5,330 nucleotides of DNA from Pseudomonadota bacterium (GCA_023431725.1 JAEYVN010000212.1:1-5330); one strand, 5' to 3'; shown: positions 1 to 5,330, counted from the first letter of the stretch. Numbers and translations: made by a program. The notes: a model not told the origin generated them from the letters alone.

Positions 1-39
1 CGCAATGGGAAGGGATTTGTGATAGCCGACGGCTTTCAT
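1..39 (-). CDS. N-terminus of zinc-type/MDR-family alcohol dehydrogenase (quinone oxidoreductase-like), partial
   Basis: Only the first 13 codons lie in the window; the gene continues past the left edge. Reading leftward from an ATG at 39 gives MKAVGYHKSLPIA. From memory, this resembles the opening of the zinc-binding alcohol dehydrogenase/quinone oxidoreductase subfamily of medium-chain dehydrogenases, whose members often begin MKAVGY followed by a short SLPI stretch. Such proteins are usually cytosolic NAD(P)H-dependent oxidoreductases of about 330-340 residues with poorly defined substrates. The start is supported by GGAG six bases upstream. The gene lies 43 bases downstream of the spermidine-synthase-like fusion on the same strand, so co-transcription is likely. 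With so little sequence the family call rests on the N-terminal pattern alone; catalytic and cofactor-binding residues cannot be seen. Confidence 0.6.
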   Translation of the reverse strand, partial: MKAVGYHKSLPIA

Positions 40-53
40 GGTTCGCTCCGAAC
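40..53 (-). promoter_or_regulatory. Ribosome binding site of the MDR gene inside a small inverted repeat
   Basis: On the minus strand, GGAG (46-49) precedes the ATG at 39 with a six-base spacer and fixes that start. The Shine-Dalgarno bases lie within a perfect inverted repeat, GTTCG-GAG-CGAAC (41-53), which could form a five-base-pair, three-base-loop hairpin in the mRNA. The ribosome binding site is clear; any regulatory role of the hairpin is inference and may be chance. Confidence 0.5.
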
Positions 54-82
54 GAAGGGTGGGAAGAACAAACTGCTCGTGA

Positions 83-1657
83 CTATTTTTTCTTTTCCGG
101 GCCGCCGATTGCCCCGAACAAATCGACCGGCGCAAAGTCGTCGGTGATGATCTCGCCGCGTTTGGTCTGCGTCTTCACATCGGCAATGCGCTTGGCGATC
201 AGCGTCGGCAGCGGATAGCGGAATTTGAACTCTTCCTGCATGGCGCTTGCGCGTTGCGACAGCGCATCGAATGCAGGTTCGGCATCGGTCGCCACCGTGA
301 TCACTTCGCCTTCGCCGGACGGATAGAGATCGACGCGCTTGAACACTTCACCCAGCGTCAGCACCGTCGAGGCATAAAGTTTCGAGCCGTCATGGACGTT
401 GAAAGCTGCCGCGCCACCGGGATTCAGCCGGTTCTTGAGAAGCTGGTAGAACTCCTTCGTCAAAAGGTGAAACGGCACGAAGCCGCCATGGAAGGCATCG
501 ACCAGGATCAGATCGTATTTCTTCTTGCTGCGATTGAGATAGACGCGGCCATCGGCGTCGAAATACTTCACGCGATCGGAATCGACGATGCCGAAATAAT
601 TGCGGGCCGCCGTGATGACGCCTGGATCGATTTCAACCGTATCGATCTGCACTTTTGGCATCGCGCGGCCGAGATAGGTCGAGATCGAGCCGCCGCCGAG
701 GCCGATCATGAGAATGCTTTTCGGCTCGGGCGGATAGATCACCGGCAGCGTCATGTAGCGCGTATAGGCCACCGGCAGGTCGTCGGGATCGCGCAGATTG
801 GTGACGGACTCGGTGTAGTTCCAGCCCTTGAGCTGGAATGACATGGTGATCTCGTTGCGCCGTTTGTGAATGAAGATGTCGTTGTATTCGGTCTCGACGC
901 GGGAGAGCTGCCCGTCCGGCTTCTTGAGGAGTTCGTTGCGCAGCTTTTCGTCGACCAGCGTATCGGCCTGGGCATCGCCGCCGCCGAACGCCGTGAACAG
1001 CGTCAGCAGGAACAATGCGACGGCCTTGCTGTTCTGACGCGTCAGGCCCGGCAGAACGATCAGGATCAGGGCCGCGACGATGCCGGCTGCGCCAAGCGTC
1101 AGGGTGATCGCGCGCGAACCCATCATCGGAATGAGATAGAAGGTGGTGCCGAGCGTGCCGACGATCGAGCCTGCCGTGGAAATGCCATAGACCGTGCCCG
1201 AAACCATGCCGCTTGAGGTCGGCGAGGTCAGCAGCAGGCGGATGGCGAACGGTGAGTACATGCCAAGGAATGTCACCGGGAAAAACAGGATCGCGATCGA
1301 GGAGACGAGGCTGCCCATCTTGATGTCATCGATGGCGCCCAGCACCGCTTCCAGCATCGGCTTGGAGAAGGCGGGCAGGACGAGAATATAAAGCGAGCCG
1401 ATCAGGACGGTGATGCCGAGCACGCGGGGGGACGGGTTGCGGTCCGCCAGCCAGCCGCCGATGAAATAGCCGACGGTGAGGGACAGCAGGACGGTCGAGA
1501 TCAGCGAGGCCCAGGTGTAGATGCCGCTGCCGAAATAGGGGTTGAGGTAACGCGACCCGAGCATCTCGAAGCTCATCACGATGGCCCCGACCACGAAGGC
1601 GACGACATAGACGATGGCCGCCGCTGTGGCCGTGGTTTTGCCCGGAATTTCGCTCAC
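83..1657 (-). CDS. Membrane-fused spermidine-synthase-like protein (fused MFS/spermidine synthase type)
   Basis: This 524-residue protein has two parts. Residues 1-230 are hydrophobic, with about seven likely membrane segments (roughly 12-33, 46-69, 79-96, 115-142, 152-177, 183-203 and 211-227). Residues 250-515 resemble the polyamine aminopropyltransferase fold: GLGGG (319-323) is the nucleotide-binding glycine loop, VEIDP (341-345) the acidic end of strand 2, DADGR (367-371) the adenine-side motif, and YDLILVDAF (381-389) the strand-4 region. A late ITDDFAPVD (504-512) is common in fused members. In soluble SpeE the equivalents are GGGDG, YHE and D-S-S/T-D-P; here the second Asp of the last motif is replaced (DAFHG) and no YHE is seen, so true spermidine synthase activity is doubtful. 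Segment 7 ends in A-Q-A (229-231), resembling a signal peptidase site. The start is GTG, supported by a strong AGGAG. The gene diverges from the Deg protease gene and precedes the MDR gene. Confidence 0.85.
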   Translation of the reverse strand: MSEIPGKTTATAAAIVYVVAFVVGAIVMSFEMLGSRYLNPYFGSGIYTWASLISTVLLSLTVGYFIGGWLADRNPSPRVLGITVLIGSLYILVLPAFSKPMLEAVLGAIDDIKMGSLVSSIAILFFPVTFLGMYSPFAIRLLLTSPTSSGMVSGTVYGISTAGSIVGTLGTTFYLIPMMGSRAITLTLGAAGIVAALILIVLPGLTRQNSKAVALFLLTLFTAFGGGDAQADTLVDEKLRNELLKKPDGQLSRVETEYNDIFIHKRRNEITMSFQLKGWNYTESVTNLRDPDDLPVAYTRYMTLPVIYPPEPKSILMIGLGGGSISTYLGRAMPKVQIDTVEIDPGVITAARNYFGIVDSDRVKYFDADGRVYLNRSKKKYDLILVDAFHGGFVPFHLLTKEFYQLLKNRLNPGGAAAFNVHDGSKLYASTVLTLGEVFKRVDLYPSGEGEVITVATDAEPAFDALSQRASAMQEEFKFRYPLPTLIAKRIADVKTQTKRGEIITDDFAPVDLFGAIGGPEKKK

Positions 1658-1663
1658 GAAACT

Positions 1664-1668
1664 CTCCT
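1664..1668 (-). promoter_or_regulatory. Shine-Dalgarno site fixing a GTG start
   Basis: On the minus strand AGGAG lies six bases before the GTG at 1657-1655. This is a near-ideal site and spacing, and it supports the non-ATG start of the spermidine-synthase-like gene. An alternative frame beginning at 1691 is a shadow ORF. Confidence 0.75.
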
Positions 1669-1695
1669 CGACGCTGATCCTGCCTGTACACGCAG

Positions 1696-1725
1696 ATTAT
1701 CGGCGACTTTCATTATGCGATGCAA
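1696..1725 (-). promoter_or_regulatory. Candidate sigma-70-type promoter for the spermidine-synthase-like gene
   Basis: Reading the minus strand, TTGCAT (1725-1720) is followed after 18 bases by GATAAT (1701-1696). The -10 matches TATAAT at five of six positions; the -35 matches TTGACA only in its TTG. A transcript would start near 1689, giving a leader of about 30 bases before the GTG at 1657. This is pattern matching only; no start site is known. Confidence 0.3.
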
Positions 1726-1732
1726 GCTATTG

Positions 1733-1795
1733 CTTCTATTGAATTATTCGCGCCATTCGATGAACATCATGTGTACATTCTGGCCCTTCTATTGA
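1733..1795. repeat. 10-base direct repeat CTTCTATTGA in the divergent intergenic region
   Basis: CTTCTATTGA occurs at 1733-1742 and again, identical, at 1786-1795. The copies begin 53 bases apart, close to five turns of B-DNA, so they would face the same side of the helix. The second copy overlaps the candidate deg promoter. A shorter GCAAGCT is also repeated (1722-1728 and 1797-1803). The repeats are seen directly; a role as regulator-binding sites is inference. Confidence 0.45.
1760..1778. promoter_or_regulatory. Imperfect palindrome, possible operator
   Basis: ATGAACA-TCATG-TGTACAT has seven-base arms that pair at six positions around a five-base centre. It sits between the two copies of the direct repeat, upstream of the candidate deg promoter, where a dimeric regulator could bind. 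It contains TGTACA (1772-1777), also found at 1685-1690 near the start of the opposite gene. No specific regulator is recognised, and short palindromes arise by chance. Confidence 0.25.
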
Positions 1796-1817
1796 CGCAA
1801 GCTCCGGCCTATATCTG
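1786..1817 (+). promoter_or_regulatory. Candidate heat-shock-like (RpoH-type) promoter for the deg-rarA operon
   Basis: CCTATATCTG (1808-1817) fits the alphaproteobacterial sigma-32 -10 pattern CYTATNTNNG, as described for Caulobacter heat-shock promoters. At the expected 16-base spacing upstream lies CTTCTA (1786-1791), which matches CTTGAC only in CTT. A better TTGACG (1792-1797) is too close, with only 10 bases between. A start near 1823 would leave a leader of about 20 bases. Deg proteases are often stress-induced, which fits, but the poor -35 keeps this tentative. Confidence 0.3.
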
Positions 1818-1833
1818 ACCGCAGATTCGCTAC

Positions 1834-1837
1834 GGGA
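1834..1837 (+). promoter_or_regulatory. Weak ribosome binding site of the deg gene
   Basis: GGGA lies six bases before the ATG at 1844. It forms one arm of GGGATTTCCC (1834-1843), so the Shine-Dalgarno bases could pair weakly with the CCC just before the start codon in a three-base-pair, four-base-loop hairpin. The site is plausible but not strong. Confidence 0.4.
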
Positions 1838-1843
1838 TTTCCC

Positions 1844-3256
1844 ATGACAGATCGTCACTTGCTCCGGACCGCATTCGGCACTCTTGCCTTGGCTGTTTTG
1901 ACTCTCACGCCCGCCGCCCATGCACAGGACCGCACCGTGCCCCGCAGCGGCGCGGAACTGAAATTGTCTTTCGCGCCCGTTGTGAAACGGGCGACCCCGG
2001 CGGTGGTCAATGTCTATGCTGCGCGGGCGGTCGAAGTCCGCAATCCCATGTTCGACGATCCGTTCTTCCGTCGTTTCTTTGGCGCGCCGGGCAACATTCC
2101 GCGCGAACAGATGCAGCGATCGCTCGGGTCCGGCGTGATCGTCGACACTGGCGGGTTGATCATCACCAACAATCACGTGGTGGAAGGTGCGACCGAGGTG
2201 AAGGTCTCGCTCGCCGACAAGCGCGAGTTCGAAGCCGAGATCGTGCTCAAGGATGCCCGCACCGACCTTGCCGTTTTGAAGATCAAGGACAGCAAAGAAC
2301 GCTTTCCGGCGATCGAGTTCGGCAATTCGGATGAGTTGCAGGTGGGCGACGTCGTGCTGGCGATCGGCAATCCTTTTGGCGTTGGCCAGACGGTGACGCA
2401 TGGCATCGTGTCGGCGCTTGCGCGCACGCAGGTCGGTATCACCGATTATCAATTCTTCATCCAGACCGATGCGGCCATCAACCCCGGGAATTCCGGTGGT
2501 GCGCTGGTCGATCTGTCCGGCAAGCTCGTGGGCATCAACACGGCGATCTTCTCGCGCTCGGGTGGATCGCAGGGGATCGGTTTCGCTATTCCCGTCAACA
2601 TGGTGCAGGTGGTCGCGGCTTCGGCAAAAGGTGGCGGCAGCGCGGTCAAGCGGCCGTGGCTCGGCGCTAAATTGCAGAATATCACGCCGGAACTGGCCGA
2701 AGGTCTCGGCCTGAAACGCGCGTCCGGCGCGCTGGTCGCCAGCGTGTCGTCGAATTCACCTGCGGCCAAGGCGGGCCTGAAATCCGGCGATGTGATCGTC
2801 TCGGTTGATGGACAGACGGTCGAGGATCAGAACGGGTTCGACTATCGCTTTGGTCTCCGACCGCTTGGCGGCAGCGCCCAGGTCGGCGTGCTGCGCGGCG
2901 CCAACGAGACGACGGTGGCTGTTGCCCTGGTGACGGCGCCGGATCGGCCGCGCGAAGAGATCGTCATCAAGGCGCGTTCACCGCTGACCGGCGCCAAGGT
3001 CGGCAATCTGTCGCCGGCGCTGGCCGATGAACTGCGGCTCGATCCCGCGACCGAAGGCGTGGTCGTGCTTGAGATTGCCGGCGGCTCGCCGGCGCAACGG
3101 CTCGGCTTCCAGCGCGGCGATGTGGTGCTCGTCATCAACGAGAAGAAGGTTGAGACCAGCAAGGAACTGGAGAGGGCCACGCGCGATACGAACCGTATGT
3201 GGCAGATTACCATCCTGCGCAACGGCCGGCAGGTGTCGGCACAGTTCGGGGGATGA
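1844..3256 (+). CDS. degQ: Do-family (DegP/DegQ-type) periplasmic serine endopeptidase
   Basis: The product is a 470-residue secreted protease/chaperone that degrades or refolds damaged proteins in the periplasm. It begins with a signal peptide (basic start, hydrophobic residues about 10-22, likely cleavage after A-H-A at 25-27). The chymotrypsin-like domain carries a complete triad: His111 in TNNHVVEGA, Asp141 in TDLAVLKI and Ser217 in NPGNSGGALVD. AIGNPFG (173-179) and GIGFAIP (244-250) are further family signatures. Two PDZ domains follow, at about 268-362 and 376-467, each with the GDVI/GDVV type core (315-318 and 425-428). The LA-loop region, with FDDPFFRRFFG (70-80), is short, which suits DegQ better than E. 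coli DegP; the exact paralogue is uncertain. Overall length is normal and no key residue is missing. It is the first gene of a run with rarA, whose ATG overlaps its TGA by four bases. Confidence 0.95.
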   Translation: MTDRHLLRTAFGTLALAVLTLTPAAHAQDRTVPRSGAELKLSFAPVVKRATPAVVNVYAARAVEVRNPMFDDPFFRRFFGAPGNIPREQMQRSLGSGVIVDTGGLIITNNHVVEGATEVKVSLADKREFEAEIVLKDARTDLAVLKIKDSKERFPAIEFGNSDELQVGDVVLAIGNPFGVGQTVTHGIVSALARTQVGITDYQFFIQTDAAINPGNSGGALVDLSGKLVGINTAIFSRSGGSQGIGFAIPVNMVQVVAASAKGGGSAVKRPWLGAKLQNITPELAEGLGLKRASGALVASVSSNSPAAKAGLKSGDVIVSVDGQTVEDQNGFDYRFGLRPLGGSAQVGVLRGANETTVAVALVTAPDRPREEIVIKARSPLTGAKVGNLSPALADELRLDPATEGVVVLEIAGGSPAQRLGFQRGDVVLVINEKKVETSKELERATRDTNRMWQITILRNGRQVSAQFGG

Positions 3257-4587
3257 CGCCGCGCACGACGCAAGGCGGCCCCAACCTGTTCACGGCAGCA
3301 GGGCTGGACAAGAATGCGCCGCGCCCGCTGGCGGATCGGCTGCGCCCGCAAAAGCTCTCTGAAGTTGTCGGGCAGGATCATCTGCTTGGTCCTGATGGCA
3401 CACTGACGCGAATGCTCGAGACGCGTTCGCTCGGCTCACTGGTGTTCTGGGGACCGCCCGGAACCGGCAAGACCACTGTTGCGCGCCTGCTGGCGCGGGA
3501 AACCGATCTCTATTTCGAGCAGATTTCCGCGATCTTCACCGGCGTCGCCGATCTGAAGAAGGTGTTCGAGCAGGCCCGTGCCCGGCGCGAGAGCGGGCAG
3601 GGCACGCTCCTGTTCGTCGACGAGATTCACAGATTCAATCGGGCGCAGCAGGATTCCTTCCTGCCGGTGATGGAAGACGGCACCATCGTTCTTGTCGGCG
3701 CCACGACCGAAAATCCGTCCTTCGAACTGAATGCGCCGCTGCTTTCCCGCGCGCGTGTGCTGGTGTTTCGCTCGCTCGATGACGCGGCAGTCGAAAAGTT
3801 GCTGACGCGTGCTGAAGAGATCGAAGGCAAGCCGCTGCCGCTCGATCCCAATGCTCGTGCCTTGTTGATCCGCATGGCTGATGGCGACGGTCGCGCATCG
3901 CTCACCTTGGTCGAGGAAGTCTGGCGCGCTGCGCGTCCCGGCGAAGTCTTCGATGAAGCGGGCTTGCAGAACATCGTGCAGCGCCGTGCGCCGATCTACG
4001 ACAAGGGGCAGGAGGGACATTACAATCTGATCTCGGCCCTGCATAAATCCGTGCGTGGCTCCGATCCTGATGCGGCCCTCTATTATCTCGCGCGCATGTT
4101 CGATGCCGGCGAGGATCCGCTCTATATCGCGCGCCGTGTCGTGCGGATGGCGGTGGAGGATGTCGGGCTCGCCGATCCGCAGGCTTTGGTGATCTGCAAT
4201 GCGGCGAAGGATGCTTACGATTTCCTCGGCTCTCCCGAAGGCGAACTCGCCATCGCGCAAGCCGTGATCTATGTCGCGACGGCGCCAAAATCGAACGCGG
4301 CCTACAGCGCCTATGGTGCCGCGATGCGCGTCGCGAAGGAACATGGCTCGCTGCTGCCGCCCAAGCACATCCTCAACGCACCGACGCGGCTGATGAAAGA
4401 AGAAGGCTACGGCCGCGGCTATGCCTATGACCACGACACCGAGAATGCGTTCTCGGGGCAGAATTATTTTCCGGACGCGTTGTCTCGTCAGACCTTCTAC
4501 AATCCGCCGGAGCGTGGGTTCGAACGTGAGATCCGCAAACGGCTGGATTACTGGGCAAGGCTTCGGGCTGAAAAGGGCGGGGGCTGA
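3253..4587 (+). CDS. rarA: Replication-associated recombination protein A (RarA/MgsA), AAA+ ATPase
   Basis: RarA is a cytosolic clamp-loader-like AAA+ ATPase that acts at stalled replication forks and single-stranded DNA; it is the bacterial relative of eukaryotic WRNIP1/Mgs1. From the ATG at 3253 it has 444 residues, close to the 447 of E. coli RarA. Visible motifs are RPLADRLRP (24-32) with VVGQDHLLG (38-46), Walker A GPPGTGKT (67-74), Walker B LLFVDEIHRF (119-128), sensor 1 in GATTENPSF (149-157), the arginine-finger region LLSRARV (163-169) and the sensor 2 region GDGRASL (211-217). The C-terminal tetramerisation part has HKSVRGSDPDAALYYLARM (264-282) and LPPKHILNAPT (368-378), both typical of the family. 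An in-frame GTG at 3199 would add 18 residues, but the ATGA overlap with the deg stop is preferred. There is no good Shine-Dalgarno site (GGGGG touches the ATG), suggesting translation by re-initiation after deg. Confidence 0.96.
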   Translation: MTPRTTQGGPNLFTAAGLDKNAPRPLADRLRPQKLSEVVGQDHLLGPDGTLTRMLETRSLGSLVFWGPPGTGKTTVARLLARETDLYFEQISAIFTGVADLKKVFEQARARRESGQGTLLFVDEIHRFNRAQQDSFLPVMEDGTIVLVGATTENPSFELNAPLLSRARVLVFRSLDDAAVEKLLTRAEEIEGKPLPLDPNARALLIRMADGDGRASLTLVEEVWRAARPGEVFDEAGLQNIVQRRAPIYDKGQEGHYNLISALHKSVRGSDPDAALYYLARMFDAGEDPLYIARRVVRMAVEDVGLADPQALVICNAAKDAYDFLGSPEGELAIAQAVIYVATAPKSNAAYSAYGAAMRVAKEHGSLLPPKHILNAPTRLMKEEGYGRGYAYDHDTENAFSGQNYFPDALSRQTFYNPPERGFEREIRKRLDYWARLRAEKGGG

Positions 4588-4589
4588 CG

Positions 4590-4970
4590 ATGGTGGGGGG
4601 AGCGGGTGTCGCGCGGTGCTTTCGCCATTGGCTTTCTTGCGTCGCGCTGATGGTCGGAATGACCGCGCATGCCCACGCTGACGATCTGTTCCTCGGCCGC
4701 TGGTCGGTTGATCCCTCTGGCTGCCTGACATACGGCAGCACAGCCGCAACGACGCCGCTGGTGGTGACGGAGCGCAGCGTCACCTGGCACCAGTCATCCT
4801 GCACGATCAAGAAGTCCTACCGGATCGGTGAGGGACTCTATCTGCAGGCGCAATGTTCGAGCGAAGGCAAGTCGCGGGTGATGCCAATCGGGCTGCATCT
4901 CAAGGGGCGCAGCCGGATCAACGTGACATGGGATCAGACAAACGCCGGTGACATGCAGCGCTGTCGCTAG
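4590..4970 (+). CDS. Small exported protein of unknown function with four cysteines
   Basis: This 126-residue protein is not assigned to a named family. The start at 4590, two bases after the rarA stop, has a purine-rich AAAAGGGCGGGGG (4571-4583) just upstream and gives a good signal peptide: basic residues R9, R12 and H13, a hydrophobic stretch at about 14-24, and likely cleavage after A-H-A (28-30). A later ATG (residue 21) would destroy the signal. The mature part, about 96 residues, begins DDLFLGRWSVDPSGC and contains four cysteines (45, 71, 89 and 125), enough for two disulphides in an oxidising periplasm. The alternating polar/hydrophobic pattern suggests a small beta-rich domain, perhaps a lipocalin- or inhibitor-like barrel, but this is only an impression. 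The position implies co-transcription with deg and rarA. In rhizobia I recall a pseudouridine synthase gene often following rarA; none is seen here. Confidence 0.75.
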   Translation: MVGGAGVARCFRHWLSCVALMVGMTAHAHADDLFLGRWSVDPSGCLTYGSTAATTPLVVTERSVTWHQSSCTIKKSYRIGEGLYLQAQCSSEGKSRVMPIGLHLKGRSRINVTWDQTNAGDMQRCR

Positions 4971-4981
4971 CCTGCAGCGCT
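4957..4981. terminator. Candidate bidirectional terminator hairpin between convergent genes
   Basis: AGCGCTG (4957-4963) pairs with CAGCGCT (4975-4981), with an extra G-U pair inside and a loop of about nine bases. The stem spans the stop codons of both convergent genes (TAG at 4968-4970, and the minus-strand TAG at 4982-4980). The arms arise from a repeated TGCAGCGCT (4954-4962 and 4973-4981). No T-run follows on either strand, so it is not a textbook intrinsic terminator, but its position between head-on genes fits. Confidence 0.35.
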
Positions 4982-5330
4982 ACTTAAAGCCCTCGATGAA
5001 ATCGAGAATTGGTCCAGTCAGCGCCGTGTCGCCGGTGCCGATCGCATAGCCAAGCGAAAGATGGCTGTGCTTGTCGAGGAACAGCGTGCGCGGCTTGCCG
5101 CCTGGTGCATTGGCCATCACGGCGGCCAGCTTTTCGAATTGCGGGATGAAAGGTTCCGGGTCGAATTCGGCATAGACGAGCATCGAGGGGATATCGAGCT
5201 TGCCGAGCCCGTTGATCGGCGAGCGCTCGGCATAGAGCGAAGTATCATCGCCGATATAGGAGCGGTAATTGTCGGTCAGCGGAAAGGTCGTCATGTCGTA
5301 GATGCCCGACGTCAGGATCAGCCCGGCCAG
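4980..5330 (-). CDS. Alpha/beta hydrolase (esterase-like), C-terminal part
   Basis: This is the C-terminal 116 residues of a minus-strand gene that runs off the right edge; the ATG at 5294 is internal, because the frame stays open to 5330 and the extra residues LAGLILTSGIYD continue the fold. The fragment resembles carboxylesterase/kynurenine-formamidase-like hydrolases: ILTSGIYD (5-12) is the strand-helix region after the nucleophile, SPINGL (37-42) a common segment before strand 7, and LVYAEFDPE (51-59) carries the probable catalytic Asp57. DKHSHLSL (86-93) carries the catalytic His, probably His90. The nucleophile Ser lies outside the window, so activity cannot be confirmed. Hydrolysis of an ester or amide is expected; the substrate is unknown. 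The gene is convergent with the small exported protein gene, nine bases between stop codons. Confidence 0.8.
   Translation of the reverse strand: MAGLILTSGIYDMTTFPLTDNYRSYIGDDTSLYAERSPINGLGKLDIPSMLVYAEFDPEPFIPQFEKLAAVMANAPGGKPRTLFLDKHSHLSLGYAIGTGDTALTGPILDFIEGFK

Noticed and set aside
254..841. A 195-codon plus-strand frame inside the spermidine-synthase-like gene
   Set aside because: It is antisense to the conserved Rossmann domain, and its Asp/His/Ile-rich product resembles no family I recognise.
1792..1815. TTGACG with TATATC as a sigma-70 promoter for deg
   Set aside because: The spacer is only 12 bases, too short for a sigma-70 promoter.
1736..2452. A 238-codon open frame on the minus strand opposite the start of deg
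   Set aside because: It covers the deg signal peptide and catalytic domain in antisense and crosses the promoter region. It has no plausible domain and is best read as a shadow.
3199..3252. GTG at 3199 as the start of rarA
   Set aside because: It is in frame but would add 18 residues encoded within deg that do not look like RarA. The ATG at 3253 gives the family's normal length and a typical ATGA overlap.
3436..4749. A 437-codon open frame on the minus strand opposite rarA
   Set aside because: It lies antisense to the well-supported rarA gene and the small exported gene, shows no recognisable domain, and has the arginine-, histidine- and isoleucine-rich composition usual for shadow frames of GC-rich genes.
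5292..5294. ATG at 5294 as the start of the alpha/beta hydrolase
   Set aside because: The frame is open to the window edge and the upstream residues fit the fold. A start here would remove the nucleophile-bearing half, so the gene is treated as cut by the window.
1..5330. Mobile element, CRISPR array, tRNA or defence system
   Set aside because: No transposase, integrase, long terminal inverted repeats, regularly spaced repeats, cloverleaf-like segments or recognisable defence proteins were seen. The genes are ordinary chromosomal types with uniform composition.

Overview
The window looks like chromosomal DNA from a GC-rich alphaproteobacterium, probably of the order Hyphomicrobiales and close to Bradyrhizobium, Afipia or Rhodopseudomonas. 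That placement is an inference from base composition, codon use, the style of the proteins and the pairing of a Do-family protease with rarA. Nothing indicates a plasmid, phage, insertion sequence or CRISPR locus, and no rRNA or tRNA was recognised.

Layout. On the minus strand at the left are the first 13 codons of a zinc-type/MDR alcohol dehydrogenase (1-39). Upstream of it, 43 bases away and probably in the same transcript, is a 524-residue membrane protein fused to a spermidine-synthase-like Rossmann domain (83-1657). A 186-base divergent intergenic region (1658-1843) follows. It holds candidate promoters for both directions, a 10-base direct repeat and an imperfect palindrome. On the plus strand there is then a tight three-gene run: a secreted Do-family (DegP/DegQ-type) protease (1844-3256), the replication-fork ATPase RarA (3253-4587, overlapping the protease stop by 4 bases) and a small exported protein of unknown function (4590-4970, 2 bases after rarA). 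It meets head-on the 3' part of an alpha/beta hydrolase gene on the minus strand (4980-5330, running off the window). Only 9 bases separate the two stop codons, and a hairpin spans the junction.

How the genes may work together. The plus-strand run combines envelope protein quality control (Deg), stalled-fork rescue (RarA) and an exported four-cysteine protein. The first two suggest a stress-related, translationally coupled operon; the third is unassigned. The minus-strand pair (spermidine-synthase-like fusion and MDR oxidoreductase) has no obvious shared pathway.

I found no clear new multi-gene system. The points most worth a second look are the predicted topology and altered active site of the spermidine-synthase-like fusion, the repeats in the divergent promoter region, and the small cysteine-containing exported protein coupled to rarA.
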